Shown here: positions 7,346 to 14,030 of the stretch, piece by piece
Numbering within the stretch: position 1 is the first letter of the stretch
How the letters are laid out: every line of letters starts with the position of its first letter
DNA from: an uncultured Oscillospiraceae bacterium
Lineage (GTDB): Bacteria > Bacillota_A > Clostridia > Oscillospirales > Oscillospiraceae
DNA length: 20,422 bases
Reading direction: 5' to 3'
Assembly (NCBI GenBank): GCA_910584605.1
Contig: CAJUAW010000009.1
Location: 20,622-41,043 of the forward strand
Notes under the pieces: model-generated
Seen by the model: the letters and a program-made list of their open reading frames with translations, nothing else
Told to the model about the DNA's origin: nothing
The model's database searches: none
Program-made: the position numbers and the translations under genes

Positions 7346-8464
7346 TCAGCCCGCAAAGCGGTCCATCATAGTCTCATACGCCGCCGTCAGGGCAGCCGCA
7401 GCTTGTTGAATATCATATCCGTGCTGCCGCAGCAGCATGACCGCGTCCCGCCCCATCTCCGCCTCTACCACGGCTTCAGCCCACACCCGCGGAGAGGACC
7501 GCAGCGGCAGGAACAAAACGTCGCCCGACAAATTAATCTCGGTTGTCACCTCCGTGCTGGCCGCGCACGGAACGCCGCACGCCTGGGCTTCGACCAAAAC
7601 CATAGGGAACCCCTCGAAAACACTGGGCAGCACAAAAACATCCATCGCCCGGTAATAGTCCTCAATCGCTGATTTTGTCCCGACAAACAGTACAAACTGC
7701 TCCAAATCAAGCCTCCGAGCCTCTTCCCGCAGCTCAGCCTCCAGCTTGCCCTCTCCGATCAGCAGCAATACTGCCTCAGTGCGCAGCTGTAATACCTCCT
7801 TAAAAATCCGGAGCAAAAACTTTTGATTCTTCTGCAGGCAGAATCGTCCAATATTCCCTACCACAAACCGGCCGCTGATCCCCAGTTCCTCTCTGACGGC
7901 CCTGCGCCGGACCTCATCGGGGCAGAACCGCTGGGTAGAGATCGCATTGGGGATCACCTCAAACGCGGCCTTTCCTCCATACATGTACTCCCCAGCCTGC
8001 TTGGAGCACGCCCAATGCACATTGCTGGGAAACTTGATGCTGCGGACCATCAGGTCCAACACCCGCCCCATCATCGTCGGCTCAACACCGCTGGCATGGC
8101 TGTGAGAAATCCGCCCCGGCACGCCGCACAGGGCCGCCACGGTAAAATAGACAGGCGCAAAGCCCCGCACTTGTCCATGCACAATCCGGTACTCCCGGTG
8201 TGCCCGGAAAAAGCGGAACAGGTCCACTATATATTTCAGCACGTTTTTGTCGTCCAGCAGGGAAAGATAGTAAATCCTTCCGCCCAGGGCTTTGATCTCA
8301 TCGTCGTAATAGCCTTTTTCCTTTGAATGCACCAAAAAATCAAACTGGACTCTCTCCCGGTCAATGTGCCGGTAATAGTTCATAACAAAGTTTTCGATCC
8401 CACCGCAGATAGGCCCTCCCCGCAGAACCTGCAGGATGCGTATGGGCTGTTTTTCCTTCTCCAT
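7346..8464 (-). CDS. Glycosyltransferase family 4 (GT-B fold), upstream copy
   Basis: This 372-residue protein has the same layout as its downstream paralogue. It has IRILQVLRGGPICGGIENFV (8-27), ISHSHASG (119-126), VVGNIGRFCLQKNQKFL (201-217), LLLIGEG (233-239), and the EX7E pair Glu284 and Glu292 in FEGFPMVLVEAQACG. It carries an eight-residue insertion near residues 70-80 compared with the other copy. It most likely acts straight after the initiating phosphosugar transferase, whose gene ends 22 bases upstream, though the gene order is only a hint about the order of sugars. The ATG at 8464 has GGAAGGG at a long spacing of about 12 bases. Base composition is intermediate between the GC-rich early genes and the AT-rich polymerase. 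The family call is firm; donor and acceptor are unknown. Confidence 0.9.
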   Translation of the reverse strand: MEKEKQPIRILQVLRGGPICGGIENFVMNYYRHIDRERVQFDFLVHSKEKGYYDDEIKALGGRIYYLSLLDDKNVLKYIVDLFRFFRAHREYRIVHGQVRGFAPVYFTVAALCGVPGRISHSHASGVEPTMMGRVLDLMVRSIKFPSNVHWACSKQAGEYMYGGKAAFEVIPNAISTQRFCPDEVRRRAVREELGISGRFVVGNIGRFCLQKNQKFLLRIFKEVLQLRTEAVLLLIGEGKLEAELREEARRLDLEQFVLFVGTKSAIEDYYRAMDVFVLPSVFEGFPMVLVEAQACGVPCAASTEVTTEINLSGDVLFLPLRSSPRVWAEAVVEAEMGRDAVMLLRQHGYDIQQAAAALTAAYETMMDRFAG

Positions 8465-8486
8465 CTCTCATACATCCCTTCCGCAT

Positions 8487-9137
8487 TCAGCGCCCATCGC
8501 GGCGGAACAGCGCGCCAAAGGTCAGAAAAATCAGCTTCCAGTCCAGCAGCCAGCTCCGCTCCCGAATATATCTCAGGTCCAGCTCTACCCAGTTGTCAAA
8601 GCTGATATCATTCCGATTGGGCTGGACCTGCCAGAAGCAGGTCAGGCCAGGCGTCACCAGCAGCCGCTGCTTCTGGTACGCGGTATGTACCGCCACCTCC
8701 CGGGTGGGCAGCGGCCGGGGACCTACCAGGGACATATCCCCCTTCAGCACATTCACCAGCTGTGGAAGCTCGTCAATGCTCGTCCTTCTCAGGACCCCTC
8801 CGATCCTGGTGATCCTGGGGTCCTTCCGGATTTTAAACACCGGCCCCTCCATCTCGTTGTCCTGCAGGACGTCCTTCAGCCGCTCCTCCGCGTCCACGCA
8901 CATGGTGCGGAACTTGTACATCCGAAACACCCGTCCGTTCAGCCCGGACCGGTCCTGGACAAAAAAAGGCCCTCCCTTGGGGTCGTCCGCCACGATGAGC
9001 ACGGCAATCAGCAGCAGCAGCGGCGACAGCGCCACCAGCGCCAGACCGGAGAGAAGGATATCCTGCAGCCGTTTCGCCAGCAGATAGCCCCGGCTCCCGG
9101 AAACCTCCGCCTCCGTTCTGATCTCCTTGCAGTCCAT
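8487..9137 (-). CDS. Undecaprenyl-phosphate sugar phosphotransferase (initiating glycosyltransferase)
   Basis: This 216-residue monotopic phosphoglycosyl transferase is the short form, without the large N-terminal membrane domain of WbaP. It has a single re-entrant membrane helix (25-50) after AKRLQDILLS. The catalytic domain shows GGPFFVQDRSGLNGRVFRMY (55-74), KFRTM (75-79), the DPRITRIGG strand (106-114), the catalytic Asp122-Glu123 in TSIDELPQL, and DMSLVGPRPLP (134-144). A C-terminal TPGLTCFWQV (162-171) completes the family. It transfers a sugar phosphate from a nucleotide sugar to undecaprenyl phosphate and starts each repeat unit. The start at 9137 is set by AGGAGGTGA five bases upstream. 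The open frame continues upstream over the LCP gene, but without similarity to the family. Confidence 0.93.
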   Translation of the reverse strand: MDCKEIRTEAEVSGSRGYLLAKRLQDILLSGLALVALSPLLLLIAVLIVADDPKGGPFFVQDRSGLNGRVFRMYKFRTMCVDAEERLKDVLQDNEMEGPVFKIRKDPRITRIGGVLRRTSIDELPQLVNVLKGDMSLVGPRPLPTREVAVHTAYQKQRLLVTPGLTCFWQVQPNRNDISFDNWVELDLRYIRERSWLLDWKLIFLTFGALFRRDGR

Positions 9138-9181
9138 GGATGTCACCTCCTTCACCAGGTTTTCTGTCTTGGAACATGGAC

Positions 9182-10201
9182 TCAGTCCTCCTCCGCCGGC
9201 TGATAAAACACCTCGATCACCAGCCTCTGCAGTGCGGCCTCGTCCACATGGAACTCCACATAGGTCTCTCCCATCACGGTTTCCCCCTCCAGCGGCACAT
9301 AGTCCTCCATCCGGAAGCCCCGGATCTCCTCCGCCAGCTGGGCCAGCTGCTCCGCCGTGCAGTCGGAGCTCATATGCTCGCTGATCTCCAGCAGGGAATC
9401 CAGCACGAACTCCTCGTCCTGATCCGCCAGCGCGGACAGCCGCTCCTGCAGTCCGCTCAGGTACTCCTTCTGCCGCTCCATCCGCTCCAGGTTGCTGCTG
9501 TCCCCCACCCACCAGCGGGCGCGGACATAGTTCAGCGCGTGCTCTCCCATAAGGGTCACCCGCTCCCCCTGCACCAGCGTGCTGTCCACAGCGGAAAAGT
9601 CGTCCCGGACCTCCACCGTGACCCCGCCGGCCAGATCGTTGAGCGCCATCAAGCCATCCATGGTCAGCGTCACATAGTGGTCGATGCTCACCCCATACAG
9701 CAGGCTGGACACCGCCTCCACCGCCGCCCGGCATGCGGTCCGCTTGTTCCCCGTATAGGCCTGGGCGTGGGCATAGGCCAGCGCCAGCTGGGCCGGACAG
9801 GTCCCGCTGGGGCGCCCATATTCGTCAAAGTCCGGGATGTCCGCCATGGTGTCCCGGTTCAGGAGCACCGGCGTACACACCCCTGCCGCCCGGTCGATTT
9901 CCAGCAGCAGGAGGAAATCCGCCTGGGCGTACGCGCCATACTCGGGGATCTCCTCCGACTCCGACCGGTCCAGACCCAGCACCAAAACGGTCTCCGAATC
10001 CGCCCGGGGGGCGTACCACTCCCCCTCATAGAAGAGCAGCGCGCCGCTCTCCTCCTCTGTCCACCCGTCTCTGGACGCCCGGCTCAAAATTCTGCCCTCT
10101 TCCCAGAAGCGAAGCAGCAGCATCCCTGTCAGGAAGAGGGCAGAAACCAACAACACAGCCGCTGCCAGCTTGACGAGCCTGCGGTCTACACGCACCCGCA
10201 T
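9182..10201 (-). CDS. LCP (LytR-CpsA-Psr) family protein
   Basis: This 339-residue membrane-anchored, externally facing protein has a short basic N-terminus and one membrane helix (9-30). LCP core motifs are TVLVLGLDR (71-79), YAQADFLLLLEIDRAAG (91-107), VLLNRDTMADIP (112-123) and NYVRARWWVGDSSNLERMER (224-243). Family members transfer undecaprenyl-linked glycopolymers such as capsule or teichoic acid to peptidoglycan. The usual RSDT motif reads QADF and the usual SIPRDT reads LLNRDT, so it is a somewhat divergent member, although the key Asp and Arg positions remain. The ATG at 10201 lies one base after the preceding stop (TGA-G-ATG), suggesting translational coupling with the SPRTG-protein gene. 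A longer version from a TTG at 10255 would overlap that gene and is disfavoured. It probably attaches the product of this operon to the wall. Confidence 0.88.
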   Translation of the reverse strand: MRVRVDRRLVKLAAAVLLVSALFLTGMLLLRFWEEGRILSRASRDGWTEEESGALLFYEGEWYAPRADSETVLVLGLDRSESEEIPEYGAYAQADFLLLLEIDRAAGVCTPVLLNRDTMADIPDFDEYGRPSGTCPAQLALAYAHAQAYTGNKRTACRAAVEAVSSLLYGVSIDHYVTLTMDGLMALNDLAGGVTVEVRDDFSAVDSTLVQGERVTLMGEHALNYVRARWWVGDSSNLERMERQKEYLSGLQERLSALADQDEEFVLDSLLEISEHMSSDCTAEQLAQLAEEIRGFRMEDYVPLEGETVMGETYVEFHVDEAALQRLVIEVFYQPAEED

Positions 10202-10202
10202 C

Positions 10203-10592
10203 TCAGCAGGCAGACTTCTTTCCCTTCGCCAGCGCGGCCAGGCCGCCCAGTCCAAGGACCGCCGCCGCCGCGGGCAGAGCCGCAGAGCTGCCGTTCCCGG
10301 TCACGCCGGTCCGGGGAGAGGTCACCAGCGGCACATCCTCGTCCAGGATGTACACATACTCCTCCTGCTCGGGGTCCCACACCTTCTTATACACCTTGGG
10401 CACGCCGTCCTCCTCGATGATGATCTCATCCGGGCTGTCGGGGTCGTTGGGGTCCGGCAGGCCGGGCCGCTCCGGCTCGGTGGGCGAGGCAACCGGAGCC
10501 TCCGGCACATCTGCGGGCGGGGCAGCCAGGGCGGGGCCTGTCATCAGGCACAGCATCAGGGCGGCGCTCAAACATGCAGTCAACTTTTTCAT
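10203..10592 (-). CDS. Small secreted sortase substrate with SPRTG sorting signal
   Basis: This 129-residue precursor has a signal peptide (1-23, ending ALA before Ala24). The mature part of about 70 residues is acidic and proline-rich: PEAPVASPTEPERPGLPDPN (30-49), then a compact segment with DEIIIEEDGVPKVYKKVWDP (55-74) and EEYVYILDEDVPLV. The C-terminus is a classic wall-sorting signal: SPRTG at 92-96, a hydrophobic stretch (104-121) and the basic tail KGKK. SPxTG is not the usual LPxTG of class A sortases but matches the motif known for Clostridioides difficile sortase B. A class B sortase gene lies immediately upstream. The start at 10592 is chosen for its signal peptide and GGAAG six bases upstream. 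No enzymatic domain is recognised; it may be a structural or interaction protein fixed to the wall beside the capsule. Confidence 0.85.
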   Translation of the reverse strand: MKKLTACLSAALMLCLMTGPALAAPPADVPEAPVASPTEPERPGLPDPNDPDSPDEIIIEEDGVPKVYKKVWDPEQEEYVYILDEDVPLVTSPRTGVTGNGSSAALPAAAAVLGLGGLAALAKGKKSAC

Positions 10593-10636
10593 TTCAATCT
10601 TCCTTTCTGATTCTTCATTCTTCTGCAGACGGCCCT

Positions 10637-11398
10637 TCAAGCCGTCCGCTTGGCCAACACCAGATACCGCTGCTGATTGTCGCCCCGCAGGCACGTGGAC
10701 AGAATCAGCAGCTGGTCCTCCGCTCCCACCTCCACGCTCTCATCCACGTTGGCGTTCATGGAGCGGGTCGAGCGGACCTGGTCCAAAAAGGCCAGGTACT
10801 CCTCGGAATCGCTGAAGTCGTGATAGTACAAAATATGCGCGTTGCTGTACGGGACGCCTGCAAACACCTGGTAGCGCTGTTCTCCGTCCGGGAGGTAGAT
10901 CACAATCTCCCCCTGCTCCGCCATCCCCTCCTGCGTGGTGTAGGTGGTTTGGAGGCTGCCGAACATGGTCCCGTTGGTCATATAGTGTCCGTACACCACG
11001 GTCACCGGGTCGGTAAACGCCTTGCCGTTGTAGGCGCTCTCGGTAAAGATGCAGCCCCGCTGGTCCCGGCTGCCCGCGCTGTCACGGCGGAGATAGTAGC
11101 TGTCGTCCCCCTCCCGTTGAAGGATGGGGTAGCTCACCTCCGTGTCCGGAATCTGAATCCAGGCGTAGATGTCGGGGTTCAGCTCCCACAGCGCCGGAAA
11201 GTCGATTGGGCTCTCATAGAGTTCCGGCTCGGGTTCCGGGGCGGCCTCCGGCTCCGGCGCCTCCGCCTCCCGCTTTGCCAGCGCCTCCCGCACCGTGGTC
11301 TCCGCCGTCTCCCGGGGGACGGTCCGCCAGACAAACACGCCGCACAGAACGCACGCCAGCAGAAGCAGCACCCCGCCGGCTGCGTACCACCGCTTCAT
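10637..11398 (-). CDS. srtB: Class B sortase
   Basis: This 253-residue cysteine transpeptidase is anchored by an N-terminal membrane helix (6-24). It is followed by an acidic Glu/Pro linker (43-62) and a sortase barrel from about residue 65. Class B features are FPALWELNPDIYAWIQIPDT (67-86), SYPILQ (89-94), catalytic His138 in VVYGHYM, catalytic Cys236 in LILSTCLRG and Arg244 in NQQRYLVLAKR. It cleaves sorting signals of exported proteins and joins them to peptidoglycan. The gene 44 bases downstream encodes a protein with an SPRTG signal, the obvious substrate. Its start codon overlaps the CpsB stop codon by four bases (ATGA), so it belongs to the capsule operon. Single-substrate sortase B pairs are common, but their position inside a CpsBCD operon is notable. 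Confidence 0.93.
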   Translation of the reverse strand: MKRWYAAGGVLLLLACVLCGVFVWRTVPRETAETTVREALAKREAEAPEPEAAPEPEPELYESPIDFPALWELNPDIYAWIQIPDTEVSYPILQREGDDSYYLRRDSAGSRDQRGCIFTESAYNGKAFTDPVTVVYGHYMTNGTMFGSLQTTYTTQEGMAEQGEIVIYLPDGEQRYQVFAGVPYSNAHILYYHDFSDSEEYLAFLDQVRSTRSMNANVDESVEVGAEDQLLILSTCLRGDNQQRYLVLAKRTA

Positions 11399-12093
11399 CC
11401 TCTCATCTCCTCCCAGCCCGGCAGGAGGGCCCGTTCGCTCTCCGCCAGCCGCGCAAGGTCCGCTTCCTCCAGCCGGGCCGCGGCCTCCCCCAGCCGGGGC
11501 GGACGCCGCTCCATGTTATGGCAGTCCGAGCCCAGCAGGTGAATGCGTCCCTGCCGCAGCAGCCGCAGAGCCCTGCCCCGTGTCCGCCAGTGGAGAAAGC
11601 ACTCCGCGTTGCACTGAAACCGCACCCCCGCCTCCAGAAGAGCGTCCCATACCCCGGGCCGCTCCAGCTTCCAATACCGTTCGATGTGAGCCAGCACCAC
11701 CGTGACCCCGGGCCGGCCCGCCACATCCCGCACCTCGCTCAGCTGGCGCTCGCTCCACCGCGTGAAGGGCATCTCCAGCAGGAGCAGCTCCGTGTCCTGA
11801 ATCCGCAGCGCCTCCAATGCCTTGGAGCGGCTCATGCCCTCGAAATAGCCCACCTCCGCCCCCACCCGGATCCGGGGCAGGCCGGACTCCCAGCGGCTCA
11901 GAAGCCGCGCTTCCGCCGCCTCCCGCCGGGCCAGGAACTCCTCCGGGCTGTTTTCCATGGCGTAGAAGTGCGGGGTCGCCGCAATGGCGCGGACCCCCTG
12001 GGCCGCCGACGCCGCCAGCATCGCCAGACTCTCCTCTGTGCTGCGGCTCCCGTCGTCCATCCCCGGCAGGATATGGGAATGGATGTCGGTCAT
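11395..12093 (-). CDS. cpsB: CpsB/YwqE-type PHP-family protein-tyrosine phosphatase
   Basis: This 232-residue PHP-fold, metal-dependent phosphatase has a full set of metal ligands: DIHSHILPGMDDGS (3-16), His42 in ATPHFY, Glu80 in VGAEVGYF, Glu107 in LLLLEMPF, His136 in VVLAHIERY and Asp190/His192 in LGSDCHN. It removes phosphate from the tyrosine cluster of the CpsD kinase and thereby tunes polymer length and output. Its start overlaps the CpsD stop by four bases (ATGA) and its stop overlaps the sortase start, so translation of the three is probably coupled. Length and motif order match CpsB of Streptococcus and YwqE of Bacillus. Confidence in the family is high. Confidence 0.93.
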   Translation of the reverse strand: MTDIHSHILPGMDDGSRSTEESLAMLAASAAQGVRAIAATPHFYAMENSPEEFLARREAAEARLLSRWESGLPRIRVGAEVGYFEGMSRSKALEALRIQDTELLLLEMPFTRWSERQLSEVRDVAGRPGVTVVLAHIERYWKLERPGVWDALLEAGVRFQCNAECFLHWRTRGRALRLLRQGRIHLLGSDCHNMERRPPRLGEAAARLEEADLARLAESERALLPGWEEMRG

Positions 12094-12908
12094 TCTCCGG
12101 ACTCCTTCCCGTCTCCGGCCGCGCTGCGGCTGTACCGGTAGCCGTACTGGCCCTTCCGGTAGCTCTTATACTTGCCGCCCTGGCCGTCTGTGCGGGTCAC
12201 CACAAAGCCCAGCACCTTCGCCTCTGAGTAGCTCAGCTGGCGCATCGCCTCCGCCACCGACGACCGGGTGGCGTACCCCTGGCGCACCACCATCAGCATC
12301 CCATTGGTCAGCCGCGACGCCACCAGCGCGTCCGACACCTCGTTCACCGGCGGCAGGTCCAGAATGATAAACTCAAAGCGCCCGGACAGATGCTGGATCA
12401 GCGCCTTCATCTGCTCCGTCCCCAGCAGCTCCGAGGGGTTAGGCGGGATGTCCCCCGCGCTGATCACCTGCAGCTGGTCCTGGATTCCGGAGGGCTGAAC
12501 CGCCTCATGCACCTCGCACAGGCCCACCAGCAGGTTGGACAGGCCCCGCTTCTGCTTCAGGCCCAGCTTCTTCCCCAGCGTCGGCAGGCGCATGTCCGTC
12601 TCCACCAGCAGCGTCTTCTTCCCCGACTCCGCCAGCATGTAGCACAGGTTCAGCGCCGTTGTGCTCTTCCCCTCGCCGCTCAGCGAGCTGGTCACCCCCA
12701 CCACCCGGCACTTCCGCTCGTCCGGCAGCGCAAAGAGAACGTTGGTGCGCAGCAGGCGGTACGCCTCAGACGCCGCGAAGTTCAGCCCCCTGCCGAAGGT
12801 CTTTGCCTCCTCGTTGGGCTGCAGCAGGCGTTTTCCGGTTTTCTCCTTGTTCATGGCCCTTGGTTTCCCTCCTCCGCCGGGCGGCAGGAGCTGCCATCTT
12901 AGCTCCAT
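12090..12908 (-). CDS. cpsD: CpsD/CapB-type bacterial tyrosine kinase
   Basis: This 272-residue BY-kinase is the stand-alone cytoplasmic catalytic half. It contains FAASEAYRLLRTNVLFA (44-60), Walker A SSLSGEGKSTTALN (74-87), the Walker A' motif LLVETDMRLPTLGKKL (100-115) and Walker B FIILDLPPV (180-188). A C-terminal tyrosine cluster has Tyr247, 250, 255, 257 and 259 for autophosphorylation. It works with the membrane adaptor CpsC encoded just upstream and is dephosphorylated by CpsB encoded just downstream. The start is uncertain: ATG 12908 adds 18 residues (MELRWQLLPPGGGGK) that are not typical of the family, whereas ATG 12854 begins MNKEKTGKRLL. Both have only distant Shine-Dalgarno matches (AGGGA at 10 and GGAGGG at 12 bases). 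The core assignment does not depend on this. Confidence 0.93.
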   Translation of the reverse strand: MELRWQLLPPGGGGKPRAMNKEKTGKRLLQPNEEAKTFGRGLNFAASEAYRLLRTNVLFALPDERKCRVVGVTSSLSGEGKSTTALNLCYMLAESGKKTLLVETDMRLPTLGKKLGLKQKRGLSNLLVGLCEVHEAVQPSGIQDQLQVISAGDIPPNPSELLGTEQMKALIQHLSGRFEFIILDLPPVNEVSDALVASRLTNGMLMVVRQGYATRSSVAEAMRQLSYSEAKVLGFVVTRTDGQGGKYKSYRKGQYGYRYSRSAAGDGKESGE

Positions 12909-12921
12909 AAGGTTTACGTCC

Positions 12922-13671
12922 CTAAATTTTTCGCTCCGCAGCCGCGTAGTAAGAGCTGTAGCCCTTACCGGACTGAGGAGACAGCATATCCGGCACCGCC
13001 GCCAGCACCGGCAGGCTGTAGGCGCTCAGCAGGTCCTCCTCGCTGTGGATCTGATCGTCCAGCAACTCCCGCACCGTAACCAGTCCGCAGCTCAGCAGCA
13101 GGCCCACAGCCGCCCCGATGAGGACAAACTTCTTTACGCTGGGGCTGTACCAGCTCTCCGGCTCCACTGCGTAGTCCACCGTCCGCACCGACGAGCCGTC
13201 CACGATCTGGGCGATCTTGTCGGGCAGAACCACCGTGATCACGTTGGCGATCCGCTCCGCCTCCGCCGGGTCCCGGCTGGTCACCGTCACCGAGAAAATC
13301 TCTGTGTTGTTCACCGCGTCCGCCTCAATGAGCTCCAGAAGCTCCTCGTAGCTGTACTCCACCTCTGCCCGCTCGATGACCTCCTCCAGCGTCAGCCGGG
13401 TCTCCAGGATGGCGATGTAGGTGTCCACCAGCGTTTTGGAGGCCGACAGGTCCGACAGGCTGATGGAAGTGCTCCCCACCGAGATGGAGCTGTTGTTCAC
13501 GTACATCAGCACGCTGGCCTGGTACTTGGGCGGAATCACCCAGTACGCCAGCCCGAAGCCCGCGCCTCCGCACAGCGCCCCCGCCAGCACGATCACCACC
13601 GCGTGCCTCCACAGCGCGCCCAGCAGACGCAGCAGGTCGATCTCTATGTATTCTCCCGTTTGCCGCTCCAT
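12922..13671 (-). CDS. cpsC: CpsC/Wzz-type polysaccharide co-polymerase and kinase adaptor
   Basis: This 249-residue membrane protein has two transmembrane helices, at about 24-46 and 180-201. They enclose an extracellular domain that begins with the Wzz-type proline-rich turn (WVIPPKYQASVLMYVNN, 44-60) and contains a coiled-coil-like helical stretch (about 80-120). The short cytoplasmic tail (202-249) carries the SLPVLAAVPD motif (219-228), which in this family contacts and activates the CpsD kinase. It controls polymer chain length. The start at 13671 is chosen because AGGTGG lies about five bases upstream and the family N-terminus (YIEIDLLRLLGALWRH) begins there. The reading frame stays open to an ATG at 13815, but that stretch is the transcript leader with strong hairpins. 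It is the first gene of the operon. Confidence 0.92.
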   Translation of the reverse strand: MERQTGEYIEIDLLRLLGALWRHAVVIVLAGALCGGAGFGLAYWVIPPKYQASVLMYVNNSSISVGSTSISLSDLSASKTLVDTYIAILETRLTLEEVIERAEVEYSYEELLELIEADAVNNTEIFSVTVTSRDPAEAERIANVITVVLPDKIAQIVDGSSVRTVDYAVEPESWYSPSVKKFVLIGAAVGLLLSCGLVTVRELLDDQIHSEEDLLSAYSLPVLAAVPDMLSPQSGKGYSSYYAAAERKI

Positions 13672-13701
13672 TTCTCCACCTACCTTATATGGAATGCGCC
13701 T

Positions 13702-13745
13702 CAAAATGATCTTGATCATTTTGCAGCGAGGCGGCGCCGCCTCGC
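13702..13745 (-). promoter_or_regulatory. Double palindrome in the capsule operon leader
   Basis: Two adjacent perfect inverted repeats lie in the untranslated leader of cpsC. The first, 13702-13723, has 10-base arms CAAAATGATC/GATCATTTTG around TT. The second, 13726-13745, is a 20-base palindrome with half-site GCGAGGCGGC. On the minus-strand RNA the GC hairpin comes first, then the AT-rich one ending in TTTTG, about 30 bases before the start codon. This could be an attenuator (GC stem then U-rich element), a DNA-binding site, or a dispersed repeat inserted in the leader. Confidence 0.55.
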
Positions 13746-13827
13746 AAAGCCGGGGACTCAGAACAGGATATGCATCCCGCCCTATCCCGGCCAGTCCGGG
13801 CTGCAGGCAGTCCATAGATTTTTTGTC

Positions 13828-13857
13828 ATTATATCACAGGTCCTGTTTCAAATGCAA
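13828..13857 (-). promoter_or_regulatory. Promoter of the capsule operon
   Basis: On the minus strand TTGCAT (13852-13857), an 18-base spacer and a perfect TATAAT (13828-13833) preceded by TGTGA form a strong extended -10 promoter. The predicted start is near 13821, giving a leader of about 150 bases before cpsC. No other clear promoter is seen upstream of any capsule gene, so this may drive all twelve genes. Confidence 0.7.
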
Positions 13858-13960
13858 TAGCCTTTTCGTGTGGCGCCCCGCCTTTGCGGCTCCCGAATAG
13901 GTTCCTCTGAGGACCCGCCGGGCGGCATGGGCAGAAATGAGAAAAAGTCCCCGAAAAGAC

Positions 13961-13989
13961 TTGCGTCCGCTGAAAAAGGGTGGTACATT
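13961..13989 (+). promoter_or_regulatory. Possible promoter of ppk1
   Basis: TTGCGT (13961-13966), a 17-base spacer and TACATT (13984-13989) with TG one base before the -10 box form a moderate extended promoter. Transcription would begin near 13996, which excludes a GTG at 13980 as the ppk1 start and favours the ATG at 14031. Confidence 0.4.
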
Positions 13990-14030
13990 TATATCAGCGC
14001 AGTAAGCCGCAAAAGGAGGCGCCGAAGGCG

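Larger units (their letters stand above)
13672..14030. other. Divergent intergenic region between the capsule operon and ppk1
   Basis: This 359-base stretch holds no gene that I can support. It contains the capsule promoter (13828-13857), a leader of about 150 bases with a CCCGG/CCGGG hairpin near 13789-13803 and two strong palindromes at 13702-13745, and a weaker plus-strand promoter for ppk1 (13961-13989). The GC-rich part from 13860 to 13950 shows nothing I recognise. Confidence 0.7.

Noticed and set aside
9138..9734. N-terminal extension of the sugar-phosphate transferase
   Set aside because: The frame stays open upstream but overlaps the LCP gene and encodes a Gly/Ala/Arg-rich stretch. 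AGGAGGTGA just before 9137 and the family length fix the shorter start.
10593..10694. Longer start for the SPRTG protein
   Set aside because: It would bury the signal peptide 34 residues inside the protein and overlap the sortase gene. GGAAG precedes the ATG at 10592.
13672..13815. 48-residue N-terminal extension of CpsC
   Set aside because: The frame is open, but the stretch contains the leader palindromes, starts within a few bases of the predicted transcript start, and is not CpsC-like. A ribosome site fits the start at 13671.
13672..13820. Riboswitch in the capsule leader
   Set aside because: I looked for c-di-GMP-type and other familiar aptamer signatures and found only simple hairpins.
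12661..13860. Plus-strand open frame opposite cpsD and cpsC
   Set aside because: It spans two real minus-strand genes plus their spacer and has no recognisable domain.
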